From NCBI RefSeq assembly GCF_021462415.1, contig NZ_JAKEDS010000002.1, positions 558,001 to 622,000 on the forward strand: DNA of 64,000 bases, in the 5' to 3' direction. Both the position numbers and the translations under genes were made by a program. The notes beneath the pieces were generated by a model. That model saw only the letters and a list, made by a program, of their open reading frames with translations, ran no database searches and was not told the DNA's origin. Shown piece after piece: positions 10,001 through 18,129 of this stretch; the first letter of the stretch is position 1, and every line of letters starts with the position of its first letter. This DNA comes from Rhodohalobacter sp. 614A (GTDB lineage Bacteria > Bacteroidota > Rhodothermia > Balneolales > Balneolaceae).

Positions 10001-10428
10001 AAATGAATGGACGATTCGTAAAACTGGCTTGCAGGTACAAGTTTTTCCGTGATGGCATCCACCGAAGCGATAATTGTAAGCGACGGTTTTTCACTCAGCA
10101 TCTCTAAAACTTCGGAACGCTGAACCATAACCGACATATCCACAACCTTTTCCTGATCATACGGTTTGTTTCTTGTGGGCGGAAAAAGGTAAACATTGGA
10201 TGCTCCGAGATTCTCAAAATCAGATGCAACGGAAGCCGCTTTTTCAAAATCCTTTGCGATATAGAGGAGGGTTTGGGTTTTGCCCCGAATGTTTGAAAGG
10301 AGAAAATTCGCTGAAGAACCGATAAATCCCTTCCATTCGAGGATCGCTTTTCCCTCTAATTTTTCAGCAATATTTTGGGAAGAAACTCCTACGTTTTGCT
10401 GAATTGCCGATGTGATCTGGTCAATCAT
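7078..10428 (-). CDS. mfd: transcription-repair coupling factor
   Basis: 1116 residues, close to the usual 1150. Mfd displaces RNA polymerase stalled at DNA damage and recruits UvrA. Domains in order are a UvrB-like N-terminal module, the RNA polymerase interaction domain (about 415-500, with GDYVVHVDYGIGKFAG), the superfamily 2 translocase with Walker A GDVGFGKT (about 575), the DEEQRFGV box (about 678), LTLTATPIPRTL and the RGRVGRS motif VI, and the C-terminal TRCF domain that masks UvrA binding (about 950-1070). The N-terminal half is more divergent than the motor, as is usual. It overlaps tsaC and lies 32 bases after batA on the same strand. Confidence 0.96.
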   Translation of the reverse strand: MIDQITSAIQQNVGVSSQNIAEKLEGKAILEWKGFIGSSANFLLSNIRGKTQTLLYIAKDFEKAASVASDFENLGASNVYLFPPTRNKPYDQEKVVDMSVMVQRSEVLEMLSEKPSLTIIASVDAITEKLVPASQFYESSIHLKKGDEHAPAKLSEKLTEQGYRATRFVDAPGEFAIRGGIFDVFPFSGEYPVRLEFFGDEIDSIREFDPDSQRSIAFLNETRLVPNAATSESGDKDSLMSYLPKNSIIAAEDSDLIREQIQEHFEKATEIYEQLDQENHPKPSSEYLTTTEWDETIQNFGMILLGTFNQKIEPDESIQLKASPHPSFNGSFKLLKEFISDQTKKRNHTYILTDHENQKDRFENILGDSANNFRYTVLIQNLQEGFLLPENGLAILTDHQIFNRYHRPRINRKRVRGGISFKELKDLNIGDYVVHVDYGIGKFAGFKKIEVRGAVQEAAVLRYQEDSILYVNVSSLHKLQKYSGKEGKVPKITKLGSGEWARKKASTKKKVKDIAKDLIELYAKRKAQDAFEYSSDNAWQTEMEARFEFEETPDQMDAINAVKNDMESSQPMDRLVCGDVGFGKTEVAIRAAFKAVMDQKQVAVLVPTTILADQHYKTFSRRMEEYPVKVDVISRFRSKAEQKQIIEDLKEGKTDILIGTHRIVSKDIKFKDLGLMITDEEQRFGVTVKEKLKEFRASVDVLTLTATPIPRTLQFSLMGARDLSIINTPPPNRQPVYTEIHSYDEVLIRDAIIEEISRGGQVFFIHNRVKNIEEMAGMIRQLVPDIRVRFAHGQMSPAKLEKIIRDFYLNKFDVLVSTNIVENGIDIANANTIIINNANNFGLSELHQLRGRVGRSNRKAYCYLITPPVNTLTPEARKRLTALEEFSDLGSGFNIAMRDLDIRGAGDILGAEQSGYISDIGFELYTKILDDAVRELKETEYGSLFKHEEKKVDYPDTKVEFDLSAYLKNSYVEDSVERLNLYRKLSEAESLKQIDEWQEELEDRFGEMPDSGINLLKAAKIKLLASRLFFKKVTARSDRMWLLCPKNESKLGDHFYDTGLFQSTLKKIQSYKEHPYQVVQKNDAVTFVISNIPNVDAAISYLQKLQKTNVEETEPV

Positions 10429-10460
10429 TTTTTGTATTCAAAAACTGTAATTCGTTTCTC

Positions 10461-11459
10461 TCAGGAGTAAAACAATGGGGATCGTGTGAAGAATCGTTCA
10501 TTTAAAAATCCAAGTAAGAGTACCAAAATTCCCAATCCCAAATACCACGGATAGAGTTCCCGGTAATCGATGTAAATAATTTCTTCAATCTCTGATTGTT
10601 CCAGGCGGTCGATTTCATCATAAATATCAATCAGTTCCTGTAAATCAGTAGCCCGATAATAATTTCCCCCGGTTTGATTGGCTACCTGTGTTAGCATCTC
10701 TTCGTCGATATTTACTTCCACATTTTGGTAACGGCGGCCAAAAACTGGGTCGTCGACAGGGTAGGGGGCCGTTCCCCTGGTTCCTATTCCAAGCGTATAA
10801 ATCCGGATGCCAAAGGTTGCAGCCATCTCACCGGCGGTAATCGGGTCAATTTCACCGGCGTTATTCATTCCGTCTGTCAGAAGAATAATTACTTTACTTT
10901 CCGCTTCGCTATCCCTCAGCCGGTTGATGGATGTTGCGATTCCCATGCCAATGGCCGTACCGTCCCGAACCATGCCAAGATTCACAGATTCCAGCATATT
11001 TTTCACCAGATCGTGATCGAGTGTGGGAGGCACAACAGTAAAACTTTCGCGTGCAAAAACGTTGATTCCTATTCTGTCTGAAATTCTTTCGTTGATAAAA
11101 TCGGAAGCAACTGACTTTGCCGCTGCCAACCGGTTTGGAGAAATGTCTTCAGCCAGCATTGACGATGAAATATCAATACTTATGATGATATCAATTCCCT
11201 CGGCATTACGCTCAATATTTGAGTTTTGAAGTTGCGGCCGGGCCAATGCCATCACCAGGAGAACATAAGCGCCAATGTAAAGAATGGGTGTCAGCCAAAT
11301 TAAGTAGGCCCGATAATTTCCCGGCAGTTCTTTAAAGAACTTTGTGGAAGAGAAGGTTAGGGATGGATCTTTTTTGGTAAGGACAAACCATAGCTTATAC
11401 CCGATATAGAAAGGCACTAAAATCAGTAGCCAGAAAAATTCGGGATTTGCCCAACTCAT
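10461..11459 (-). CDS. batA: BatA-like von Willebrand factor A domain membrane protein
   Basis: 332 residues with membrane segments at about 8-26 and 54-72, a VWA domain (about 88-290) and a final membrane segment (about 303-325). The metal-ion-dependent adhesion site is complete: D96-x-S98-x-S100 in IDISSSM, a threonine in RDGTAIGMG and an aspartate in LLTDGMNNAG. Bat proteins form a membrane assembly with MoxR ATPases, tied to aerotolerance and envelope stress in Bacteroidota. The start overlaps the BatD-like stop by 4 bases. BatB and BatC are not found next to it; mfd follows instead. Confidence 0.88.
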   Translation of the reverse strand: MSWANPEFFWLLILVPFYIGYKLWFVLTKKDPSLTFSSTKFFKELPGNYRAYLIWLTPILYIGAYVLLVMALARPQLQNSNIERNAEGIDIIISIDISSSMLAEDISPNRLAAAKSVASDFINERISDRIGINVFARESFTVVPPTLDHDLVKNMLESVNLGMVRDGTAIGMGIATSINRLRDSEAESKVIILLTDGMNNAGEIDPITAGEMAATFGIRIYTLGIGTRGTAPYPVDDPVFGRRYQNVEVNIDEEMLTQVANQTGGNYYRATDLQELIDIYDEIDRLEQSEIEEIIYIDYRELYPWYLGLGILVLLLGFLNERFFTRSPLFYS

Positions 11460-12448
11460 GAAACTTCTTCTTTGTTTTTTATCTTATCGCCCTTCACAAT
11501 TCCATGCTTTACTTCGTACTTGTACTTCATATACTTGATCTGCTCGTGATTTACAACCTCGGCCGTTTCGATAAACAAACGAGCCGTATGCAATGCTTTT
11601 TGTGCACCTTCTGTGCCCGGATTGAAATTGGCAAATTTTACGATATCCGCTTCATTCAGAACTTTTCGGGTGATGGAGATTATTTTTGGTGGAGCGTGTT
11701 CATCCTGAAGAGAAAGAGTGATCTCTGATGTTGTCATTTCAAGAGCGTGGAATTCATAAACACGTTTTATGTATAGTCGGATGGCATCTCCCAATTCAAC
11801 ATAGAATCTTTCAAACTGTTCAAATGTTTCAAGAAATTCCACATCAAAGAGGCCTGAAATGGTTCCTTTCAGCTCTTCAATCGGATCCGAGAAGGGGGCG
11901 GGAGGAGCCACCGGTTCAGGTTCTGGCTCTTCAGTGATTTCTCGATTGGTGTACCATCTGTAGAAATAATATCCTGCAATTAAAAGAATAATCAATCCAA
12001 GAATATACGGCCACCATGCTCGTGCAAATGAGAAGATCGGTTTCATTGGCCGGAACTCATCATCGTCGGCAGCGAGAGAAGTTTTAAAATGAAGGGGGAC
12101 AGGAGTCGTGGTTACTGTGGTATCACGAGTTTCTGATTGTACGGAAATTTCTTTTGGACCTATCGTCAGATCCTCGATCCCGAAAAATTGAAGATTGTAA
12201 ACAATACTGTCTCTCCCGGCGGTTGACTGATATCGCTGGACTGAATTTACCGTCAAGTCTTCTTCAAAAGATTCTTCGGTTGGGAATTCAATACTGCTGT
12301 ATGAGCCGTTGAATACAATAGTGTACGTAAACTGATCGCCTACTTGCAGCGAGTCTGCATCCACATAGGTGTGGATTTGTTGAGCAGTACTGGCTGCTGA
12401 GAAGCAGAAGCTTAGAAACAGAAAGACAAAAAATGTTGCCGGTTTCAC
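11456..12448 (-). CDS. BatD-like exported protein with one membrane anchor
   Basis: 330 residues. A signal peptide (1-22, ending STAQ) is followed by an Ig-like periplasmic domain (about 24-130, starting IHTYVDADSLQVGDQFTYTI, typical of BatD N-termini), a membrane segment (about 147-167, WWPYILGLIILLIAGYYFYRW with acidic-proline linker after it) and a cytoplasmic helical tail (about 190-320). It is much shorter than full BatD and corresponds to the small protein between DUF58 and BatA in Bacteroidota Bat operons. It overlaps batA by 4 bases (translational coupling). Its function in the complex is not established. Confidence 0.72.
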   Translation of the reverse strand: MKPATFFVFLFLSFCFSAASTAQQIHTYVDADSLQVGDQFTYTIVFNGSYSSIEFPTEESFEEDLTVNSVQRYQSTAGRDSIVYNLQFFGIEDLTIGPKEISVQSETRDTTVTTTPVPLHFKTSLAADDDEFRPMKPIFSFARAWWPYILGLIILLIAGYYFYRWYTNREITEEPEPEPVAPPAPFSDPIEELKGTISGLFDVEFLETFEQFERFYVELGDAIRLYIKRVYEFHALEMTTSEITLSLQDEHAPPKIISITRKVLNEADIVKFANFNPGTEGAQKALHTARLFIETAEVVNHEQIKYMKYKYEVKHGIVKGDKIKNKEEVS

Positions 12449-12831
12449 GCAGATTTAAATGATTCAGAATTAACTCTAAAAAAATTCAAGTCCTAAAGAT
12501 AACGAATGCTTTAACGAAAGTGGAAACGGATTATTTAATCCACCGTTGAATTCTTATTTGATTCCACCAAGAGGATGAAAAGATGTGCCAAAAATAAAAA
12601 AAGTGAATGGGAGAACAACCCATTCGGAAAAGTATTTAGTGGAACAGTAAAAAAATCCGGTTACCAAATAACCGTTAAATGTATCAAGATTATTTACATA
12701 TAGAATTCAAAATTCGGGTTAGGTAATGATCAGACTATTTACTATGAAATTGGATTATGATTCCAGTTGGAATTCTATTATTTTTGTGCGGAAATCATCT
12801 GCCGGTATAGCCCTTCAAATTCACTTTATTT
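12449..12831. other. 383-base divergent intergenic region with two hairpins
   Basis: Region between the BatD-like gene (minus) and the M23 peptidase (plus); it must hold promoters for both. It contains a minus-strand intrinsic terminator (separate entry) and a second small dyad, CGGTTA / TAACCG at 12658-12674 with a 5-base loop. The last ~100 bases before the plus-strand gene are AT-rich. A short open frame starting at 12726 overlaps the peptidase start out of frame and is not considered a gene. No other gene was seen. Confidence 0.6.
12590..12625 (-). terminator. minus-strand intrinsic terminator upstream of the BatD-like gene
   Basis: Perfect 7-bp stem GAATGGG (12605-12611) / CCCATTC (12619-12625) with a 7-base loop. 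Read on the minus strand it is followed within two bases by a run of U broken by one A (complement of 12590-12602). It would stop minus-strand transcription arriving from the right. The only upstream minus-strand gene is the DUF58 gene, whose read-through would run antisense across the M23 gene. Confidence 0.6.
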
Positions 12832-14097
12832 ATGACAAAGAAACTTATAGCGCTCGTTTTTTTACTGTCTCTGTTCATTCTCATTGCTATGAATTGGGGG
12901 AACAATGAAATTCGCTTTCCTGAAAAAGAAACTATAACCATTCAAAATTTAAGTGAGATTCCTCCTTCACCCGGCGTGGATATTTACGGGCTGACTACAG
13001 ACAATTTTGAAGTTCTGGATGATGAGATTCAACGGAATGAATCGCTATATATCGTTTTGAACAGAAATGATGTTTCTCCCGAAAAGATTTTTGAGATACA
13101 ACAGGCCGCAAAAGGCGAGGTGAAACTTAACCGGATGATGCCCGGACAAAAATATCGATTATACAGGGATGAGGAAGGAGTTTTTGCATTTGTGTGGCAC
13201 CGGACGTCTACAGAATTTACCACCATCAACTGGAAAGATGAAATTACAATTGAGAACGGAGAAATACCTGTAGAAACAGTTATAAGAACGGTTTCCGGTA
13301 CGATTCACAGTTCTCTTGCCAGTGCTTTGATGGAGCAGGAAATATCTCAGAAACTTGTAGTGGAACTCGCAAATATTTATGCCTGGACGGTAGACTTTTA
13401 CGGACTACAAATGGGAGACCAGTTTAAAGCTGTGTACGAAGATCGATATGTGAATGGCGAGTATATTGGAATCGGCAAAGTAAGAGCAGCTGAATTTGTG
13501 CATCGCGGTAAAGAACTTCGTGCCTACTTTTTTGACGATGGTGAGCAAGCTGGATACTATGACAATGAAGGAAACAGTATGCGCCGTGTGATGATGCGTG
13601 TACCTTTTGAATATAATCCGAGAATTAGTTCAAGCTTTTCGAGAAACCGATACCATCCAATCCTTAAACGAAATCGCCCTCATTACGGAACCGACTACGC
13701 TGCACCAACAGGTACTCCGATACTTGCGGCAGGCGATGGTATTGTTACCGAAGCCCAGCGACGCGGGGGCAATGGAAATATTGTTCAGATCAAACATAAC
13801 AGTGTTTACCGAACAGCTTACCTTCATATGAGTCGATTTGCGTCCGGAATTCGTGCCGGTGTTCGAGTGAAACAGGGACAGGTTATCGGTTATGTTGGCC
13901 AGACAGGTTTGGCGACAGGGCCACACTTATGCTACAGATTATATAAGCATGATTCACCCGTCAATTCTGTAACCTATGATTTTCCGCCATCCGAAGGTCT
14001 TAAAGATATTTACATGGATGCGTACAAAACTACTATGGTTCGTTTTGATGATATGCTCAATAGCCTGGACGCTCCTGAAGAGCTTGCGATGAATTAA
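12832..14097 (+). CDS. M23 family peptidase with altered zinc site (HLC in place of HxH)
   Basis: 421 residues: an N-terminal membrane anchor or signal (about 4-21), a long periplasmic region (about 30-255) resembling the propeptide-like domains of Csd3/MepM endopeptidases, and an M23 domain (about 262-380). First metal motif H284 and D288 (RPHYGTDY) and H332 (YLHMS) are intact. The last motif, normally HxH, reads PHLCYRL, so H365 is kept but the second histidine (a zinc ligand) is C367. I recall similar cysteine forms in Bacteroidota M23 proteins, so this may be a subfamily trait; cysteine could still bind zinc. It converges with the DUF58 gene, overlapping by 4 bases. Confidence 0.85.
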   Translation: MTKKLIALVFLLSLFILIAMNWGNNEIRFPEKETITIQNLSEIPPSPGVDIYGLTTDNFEVLDDEIQRNESLYIVLNRNDVSPEKIFEIQQAAKGEVKLNRMMPGQKYRLYRDEEGVFAFVWHRTSTEFTTINWKDEITIENGEIPVETVIRTVSGTIHSSLASALMEQEISQKLVVELANIYAWTVDFYGLQMGDQFKAVYEDRYVNGEYIGIGKVRAAEFVHRGKELRAYFFDDGEQAGYYDNEGNSMRRVMMRVPFEYNPRISSSFSRNRYHPILKRNRPHYGTDYAAPTGTPILAAGDGIVTEAQRRGGNGNIVQIKHNSVYRTAYLHMSRFASGIRAGVRVKQGQVIGYVGQTGLATGPHLCYRLYKHDSPVNSVTYDFPPSEGLKDIYMDAYKTTMVRFDDMLNSLDAPEELAMN

Positions 14098-14969
14098 AAT
14101 CTCCGAATTCTTCTCTGGAAAAAGTTAATCAGAGGTTGGATGTAGGACTCATTTGTATACACATCAATGGAGTCCATTTTATTTTTCAGGAAGTATTCAG
14201 CGAGCACTTTTTTGCGATCTTCAACTCTCTTCCGGTAGGCTTCTCTAACTTTTTTACTGGATGTATCTACCAGGGCTTCCTTGCCCGATTCTGCATCCCT
14301 GAGCGGTACAATACCAATATTGGGCAAGTCTTCTTCCAGTTTGTCATTAATTACCAGATTTACAAGGTCGTGCTTGCGGGCGGTAATGCGGTGTTGCTTT
14401 TCAAAATTTTGATCCTGGAAATCGGATGCCAGCACGAGAATGGCCCTGCGTGTTAGTAACCGGTTTACATAAGACAGAGCATCTGCAATATTCGTGGTTT
14501 TTCCCTGGGGCTCGGTTGTGTAAAGTTCCCTGATGAGCCTGAGTACATGCGTACGCCCTTTCTTGGGAGGAACAACTTTTTCAACTTTATCAGAAAAAAG
14601 AACCAGTCCTACTTTGTCACCATTTTTGATGGCACTGAACGCCAGCACGGCACAAATCTCAATAGCCAGTTCCATTTTGGTTTGAGAGTGGCTCCCGAAA
14701 AATCCACTGGGTGAGATGTCCACGCAAAGCACCAGAGTCTGTTCCCGCTCTTCTTCAAAAACTTTGATATATGGTTCCGAACTTCTTGCAGTCACATTCC
14801 AGTCAATCTGCCGAACGTCATCGCCGAAGGTGTAGGCACGCACTTCGGAAAACTCCATTCCCCGGCCTTTAAATGCAGTTTGGTATTCGCCGCTGAAAAT
14901 GTTATTCACCAATCCCTTGGTGTGAATTTCCAGCTTCCTGATTTTCTTTAATATCTCTTTCGAAATCAT
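14094..14969 (-). CDS. DUF58 domain protein of the MoxR/Bat system
   Basis: 291 residues, soluble. The N-terminal part has the DUF58 signature GRGMEFSEVRAYTFGDDVRQIDWNVTAR (about residues 35-62), followed by a VWA-like fold with CVDIS (D-x-S start of a metal site), KNGDKVGLVLFS and a later VLASDFQD. DUF58 proteins are encoded with MoxR AAA+ ATPases and Bat proteins and are thought to act as adaptors. Here no moxR gene adjoins; the BatD-like and BatA genes lie 1.6 kb downstream on the same strand, beyond the inserted plus-strand M23 gene. Confidence 0.87.
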   Translation of the reverse strand: MISKEILKKIRKLEIHTKGLVNNIFSGEYQTAFKGRGMEFSEVRAYTFGDDVRQIDWNVTARSSEPYIKVFEEEREQTLVLCVDISPSGFFGSHSQTKMELAIEICAVLAFSAIKNGDKVGLVLFSDKVEKVVPPKKGRTHVLRLIRELYTTEPQGKTTNIADALSYVNRLLTRRAILVLASDFQDQNFEKQHRITARKHDLVNLVINDKLEEDLPNIGIVPLRDAESGKEALVDTSSKKVREAYRKRVEDRKKVLAEYFLKNKMDSIDVYTNESYIQPLINFFQRRIRRF

Positions 14970-15153
14970 AATAAAACGTTAGGCATCAATAATACTCAGA
15001 TATCCAGTTGGACTCAAAAATAATGAGTTCCGGGACCGCCTCAAAGTACACAATTCTTAACAATAGCTTAACAGTTAGGTAACGCTTTCATAAGCTCAAA
15101 TGGTGAATGTATATCAGCATTAAAACCCTTTAATTGTTTAATACTTGCAACGG

Positions 15154-15435
15154 ATGCTTATTGGAAAAGGATTCAATAAAAAGTGCGAACAGATTCTTAA
15201 AAGAGCCGCAGAAATTACTGATTACCAACCTGGACATAATATATCCGTTGAAGAACTCAATGAAGACCTAGGTTTCGGCAGGAGAGAGATTAAGTATTAC
15301 TTCGAATATATGAATGATCAAAAACTGATTGAACTCACAACGATAGGCGGTCCTTTTTTATACGGACACATCTCGATTACTCTGAAGGGAATCGCCAAAA
15401 TCAAAGCACTTCAAAAAAAGGAAAATAACTCCTGA
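15154..15435 (+). CDS. small winged-helix-like protein, function unknown
   Basis: 93 residues from the ATG at 15154 (a TTG at 15145 is an alternative start). I do not recognise a named family. The pattern is helix-rich, with SVEELNEDLGFGRREIKYYFEYMNDQKLIEL looking like a helix-turn-helix and the following GGPFLYGHISITLKGIAKIKAL like a wing and last helix, much like small transcription factors or restriction-associated winged helices. It lies alone upstream of alanine dehydrogenase on the same strand (129-base gap). A regulatory role is only a guess. Confidence 0.6.
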   Translation: MLIGKGFNKKCEQILKRAAEITDYQPGHNISVEELNEDLGFGRREIKYYFEYMNDQKLIELTTIGGPFLYGHISITLKGIAKIKALQKKENNS

Positions 15436-15564
15436 GCGGGAGCCTGTTTATTGCATCAAACCGTTCCTTGGTGCCTCAATTATTCCATCCCCCCAATTAA
15501 ACTTTTAGGTTAAAGTTTACTACATTTCTGAAGGAGGTTTTCATCTAAACTAAGTCAAGAAATA

Positions 15565-16677
15565 ATGATTATCGGAGTTCCAAAAGAGATTAAAACACAC
15601 GAGAACAGGGTTTCGCTACAACCGGCCGGAGTGCTTCAGATGAAAAGAAATGGGCATAAGGTTTTAGTAGAAAAGAATGCTGGTTTGGGCAGCGGATTTA
15701 CGAATGAAATGTATGAAGAACGGGGGGCTACGATCATTGATGATGTCGGGAAGATATGGCAGGAAGCAGACATGATCATGAAAGTAAAAGAACCAATCAA
15801 GGTTGAATATCCGCGGATGAGGGAAGGGCAGATTATATTTACCTACTTCCATTTTGCTGCCAGCCAGGAGTTGACCGAAGCCGTTCAGAACTCCGGTGCA
15901 ATTGCCATTGCCTATGAAACTGTTGAGAAGAAAGATGGTTCATTGCCGCTGCTTGTTCCGATGAGTGAAGTTGCCGGCCGTATGGCAGCACAGGAAGGCG
16001 CCAAATATTTGGAAAAAGCAACGGGTGGTCGCGGCATTCTGATGGGCGGTATTCCCGGCGTGCCTCCGGCAAATGTGATTGTACTTGGGGGGGGGATTGT
16101 AGGAATAAATGCAGCAAAAATTGCAGCAGGAATGGGTGCCAACACTACCATTCTGGATATCAACATTCCAAAGCTTCGATATCTTGATGACGTGATGCCC
16201 AAAAATGTGCATACACTTTATTCAACCGAAGGGAATATTCGTAATCTATTGCCTCTCACAGATTTAGTAATTGGAGCTGTTCTTATCCCCGGAGCAAAAG
16301 CGCCCAGCCTGATTCGCAAGGATATGCTAAAACTGATGCGGCCCGGAACAGTCATGGTGGATGTTGCTATTGACCAGGGGGGGTGTTTTGAAACATCAAA
16401 ACCGACCACTCATGACGATCCTATTTATATTATTGATGATGTGGTTCACTACTGCGTGGCAAATATGCCGGGAGCTGTTCCGTATACATCCACATTAGGA
16501 CTCACCAATGTAACAACTCCTTACGCCGTTCAAATTGCGAATAAAGGATGGAAACAAGCATTGACGGATGACCCTGAACTGAGAAAGGGATTGAACATTG
16601 TTGATGGCAAGATAGTCTACAAAGATGTCGCCGAAGCTTTTGGTATGGGCTACACGTCCATTGAAGAGGTGATTTAA
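15565..16677 (+). CDS. ald: alanine dehydrogenase
   Basis: 370 residues, the usual size. It converts L-alanine and NAD+ to pyruvate, ammonia and NADH. The N-terminal catalytic domain starts MIIGVPKEIKTHENRVSLQP and carries K75 (MKVKEP) and H96 (TYFHFAA). The Rossmann domain has NVIVLGGGIVGINAAKIAAGMGA (about 169-191), and DVAIDQGGCFETSKPTTHDDP (about 268-288) is a family signature. The gene ends in a strong bidirectional terminator shared with citrate synthase. AAGGAG lies 20-30 bases upstream of the ATG, which is far for a ribosome binding site. Confidence 0.96.
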   Translation: MIIGVPKEIKTHENRVSLQPAGVLQMKRNGHKVLVEKNAGLGSGFTNEMYEERGATIIDDVGKIWQEADMIMKVKEPIKVEYPRMREGQIIFTYFHFAASQELTEAVQNSGAIAIAYETVEKKDGSLPLLVPMSEVAGRMAAQEGAKYLEKATGGRGILMGGIPGVPPANVIVLGGGIVGINAAKIAAGMGANTTILDINIPKLRYLDDVMPKNVHTLYSTEGNIRNLLPLTDLVIGAVLIPGAKAPSLIRKDMLKLMRPGTVMVDVAIDQGGCFETSKPTTHDDPIYIIDDVVHYCVANMPGAVPYTSTLGLTNVTTPYAVQIANKGWKQALTDDPELRKGLNIVDGKIVYKDVAEAFGMGYTSIEEVI

Positions 16678-16709
16678 ATCTATCGCGGTTAAGAAACTTT
16701 CTTTTGATA

Positions 16710-16747
16710 AAAAAAAGCCCTGCACGAAGAACATGCAGGGCTTTTTT
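16710..16747. terminator. bidirectional intrinsic terminator between ald and citrate synthase
   Basis: Perfect 8-bp stem GCCCTGCA (16717-16724) / TGCAGGGC (16734-16741) with a 9-base loop, flanked by A6 on the left and T6 on the right, so it works as a terminator for ald on the plus strand and for the citrate synthase gene on the minus strand. Confidence 0.92.
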
Positions 16748-16767
16748 AAGTTCAGTAAGAAAATTAT

Positions 16768-17925
16768 TTATCGATCTTCAACCGGAACCCATTCGAGATT
16801 TTTCTCACCTACATAAAGAGCACGCGGACGAATCAGGCGGTTGTTTTCTTTTTGTTCAAAGAAGTGAGCGGTCCATCCTGAAATACGGCTCATTGTAAAA
16901 ATACAGGTGTACAAATCGGGTTTGATTCCAAGTGAATAATAGACCGTTGCAGAAAAGAAGTCTACATTGGGATCAATGCCTTTCTCATCTTTCATGGTTT
17001 TAACCATCGCTTCAGACCATTCATAGAGATATTCATGCCCGGTTTCTTCAGAAAGTTTTTTCGACATTTTTCGAAGATGTACGGCTCTTGGATCAAATGT
17101 TTTATAAACCCGGTGACCAAAACCCATCATTTTCTCTTTTTTGCTAAGTTTTTCTTTTGTGAAAGCGACCGGGTCTGCATCTTTTCCTTCTTTTTCCTCA
17201 AGGTCCAGAAGCATGTTCATAACGGCGGTATTGGCTCCACCATGAAGCGGGCCTTTCAGAGCTCCAATTGCTCCCGTTACTGCAGAGAACATATCAGACT
17301 GCGTAGCACAAATGGTTCTGGCTGTAAATGTTGATGCATTCATGCCATGCTCAGCGTGGATAACAAGGCAAAGATCCATTGTGCGCTCGGCTGCTTCGCC
17401 TGGTTCTTCACCATTCAACATGTAGAGGAAGTTGAATGCTGTACTCCCTTCATCCAGAGGTTCAATAATATCTTTATCGTTTCGGGCACGGTCAAATGCA
17501 GCAATGATTGTTGGAATTTGAGCGGTAACCGCAATGGCATGATCCATTGTATCGCTCGAGTCGTCCTGAAAATCAGCAAGCATAGAAACAGCCGTTCTCA
17601 ATACAGCCATCGGCTCAGCAGTCTTCCTTGTTGTTTTGATGTAGGTCAAAACCGGTTCCGGAAGCTTTCTCTCACTTCTCAGCTTTTGATGTAAATCATC
17701 CAGTTCCTGTTCATTCGGTAAACGATCATTCCACAACAAGAAGCAAACCTCTTCAAAAGTGGCATTTTCAGCAAGTGTATCAATGTGATACCCGGAAAAA
17801 ATCAGGTCTCCGGATTTTCCGTCAATAAAACTTTTTGTTGTTGAGAAAGCGACAATACCATCAAGTCCTTTATTGATGTGAGGGTATTTGTCGAGATCTA
17901 TATTCTGTAGATTGTGCTCCGCCAT
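16768..17925 (-). CDS. gltA: citrate synthase
   Basis: 385 residues, the short dimeric type. It condenses acetyl-CoA and oxaloacetate as the first step of the TCA cycle. Active-site regions are seen: HAEHGMNASTFTAR, GPLHGGANTAV, the GFGHRVYKTFDPRA stretch with the catalytic histidine, and a late NVDFFSATVYYSLGI with the catalytic aspartate. The C-terminus SGWTAHFFEQ with the following RPRALYVG is typical. Single gene, facing ald; 2-methylcitrate synthase is a close relative but nothing nearby (no prpB or prpD) points to propionate use. Confidence 0.93.
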   Translation of the reverse strand: MAEHNLQNIDLDKYPHINKGLDGIVAFSTTKSFIDGKSGDLIFSGYHIDTLAENATFEEVCFLLWNDRLPNEQELDDLHQKLRSERKLPEPVLTYIKTTRKTAEPMAVLRTAVSMLADFQDDSSDTMDHAIAVTAQIPTIIAAFDRARNDKDIIEPLDEGSTAFNFLYMLNGEEPGEAAERTMDLCLVIHAEHGMNASTFTARTICATQSDMFSAVTGAIGALKGPLHGGANTAVMNMLLDLEEKEGKDADPVAFTKEKLSKKEKMMGFGHRVYKTFDPRAVHLRKMSKKLSEETGHEYLYEWSEAMVKTMKDEKGIDPNVDFFSATVYYSLGIKPDLYTCIFTMSRISGWTAHFFEQKENNRLIRPRALYVGEKNLEWVPVEDR

Positions 17926-18129
17926 TTCTATAGTCTTTTTAAAGTTATCTGATCTTTGTTTGCAATCTTTTTACAACCTTGTATTTAACTCGGAATCCCG
18001 AAAAAATAGTGATTTAACTTAAGATTACTGTTTTTACAGGTTATTTCATTTACAATATTAAAATACAAAACAGAGGACGATTATAGAAGCCTCGCTGTAC
18101 TGTTTAATAGATTTATGTAACATAAACCA

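Noticed and set aside
12726-12908. 60-residue open frame overlapping the M23 start
   Set aside because: Out of frame with the peptidase, whose signal anchor and domains make it the real gene.
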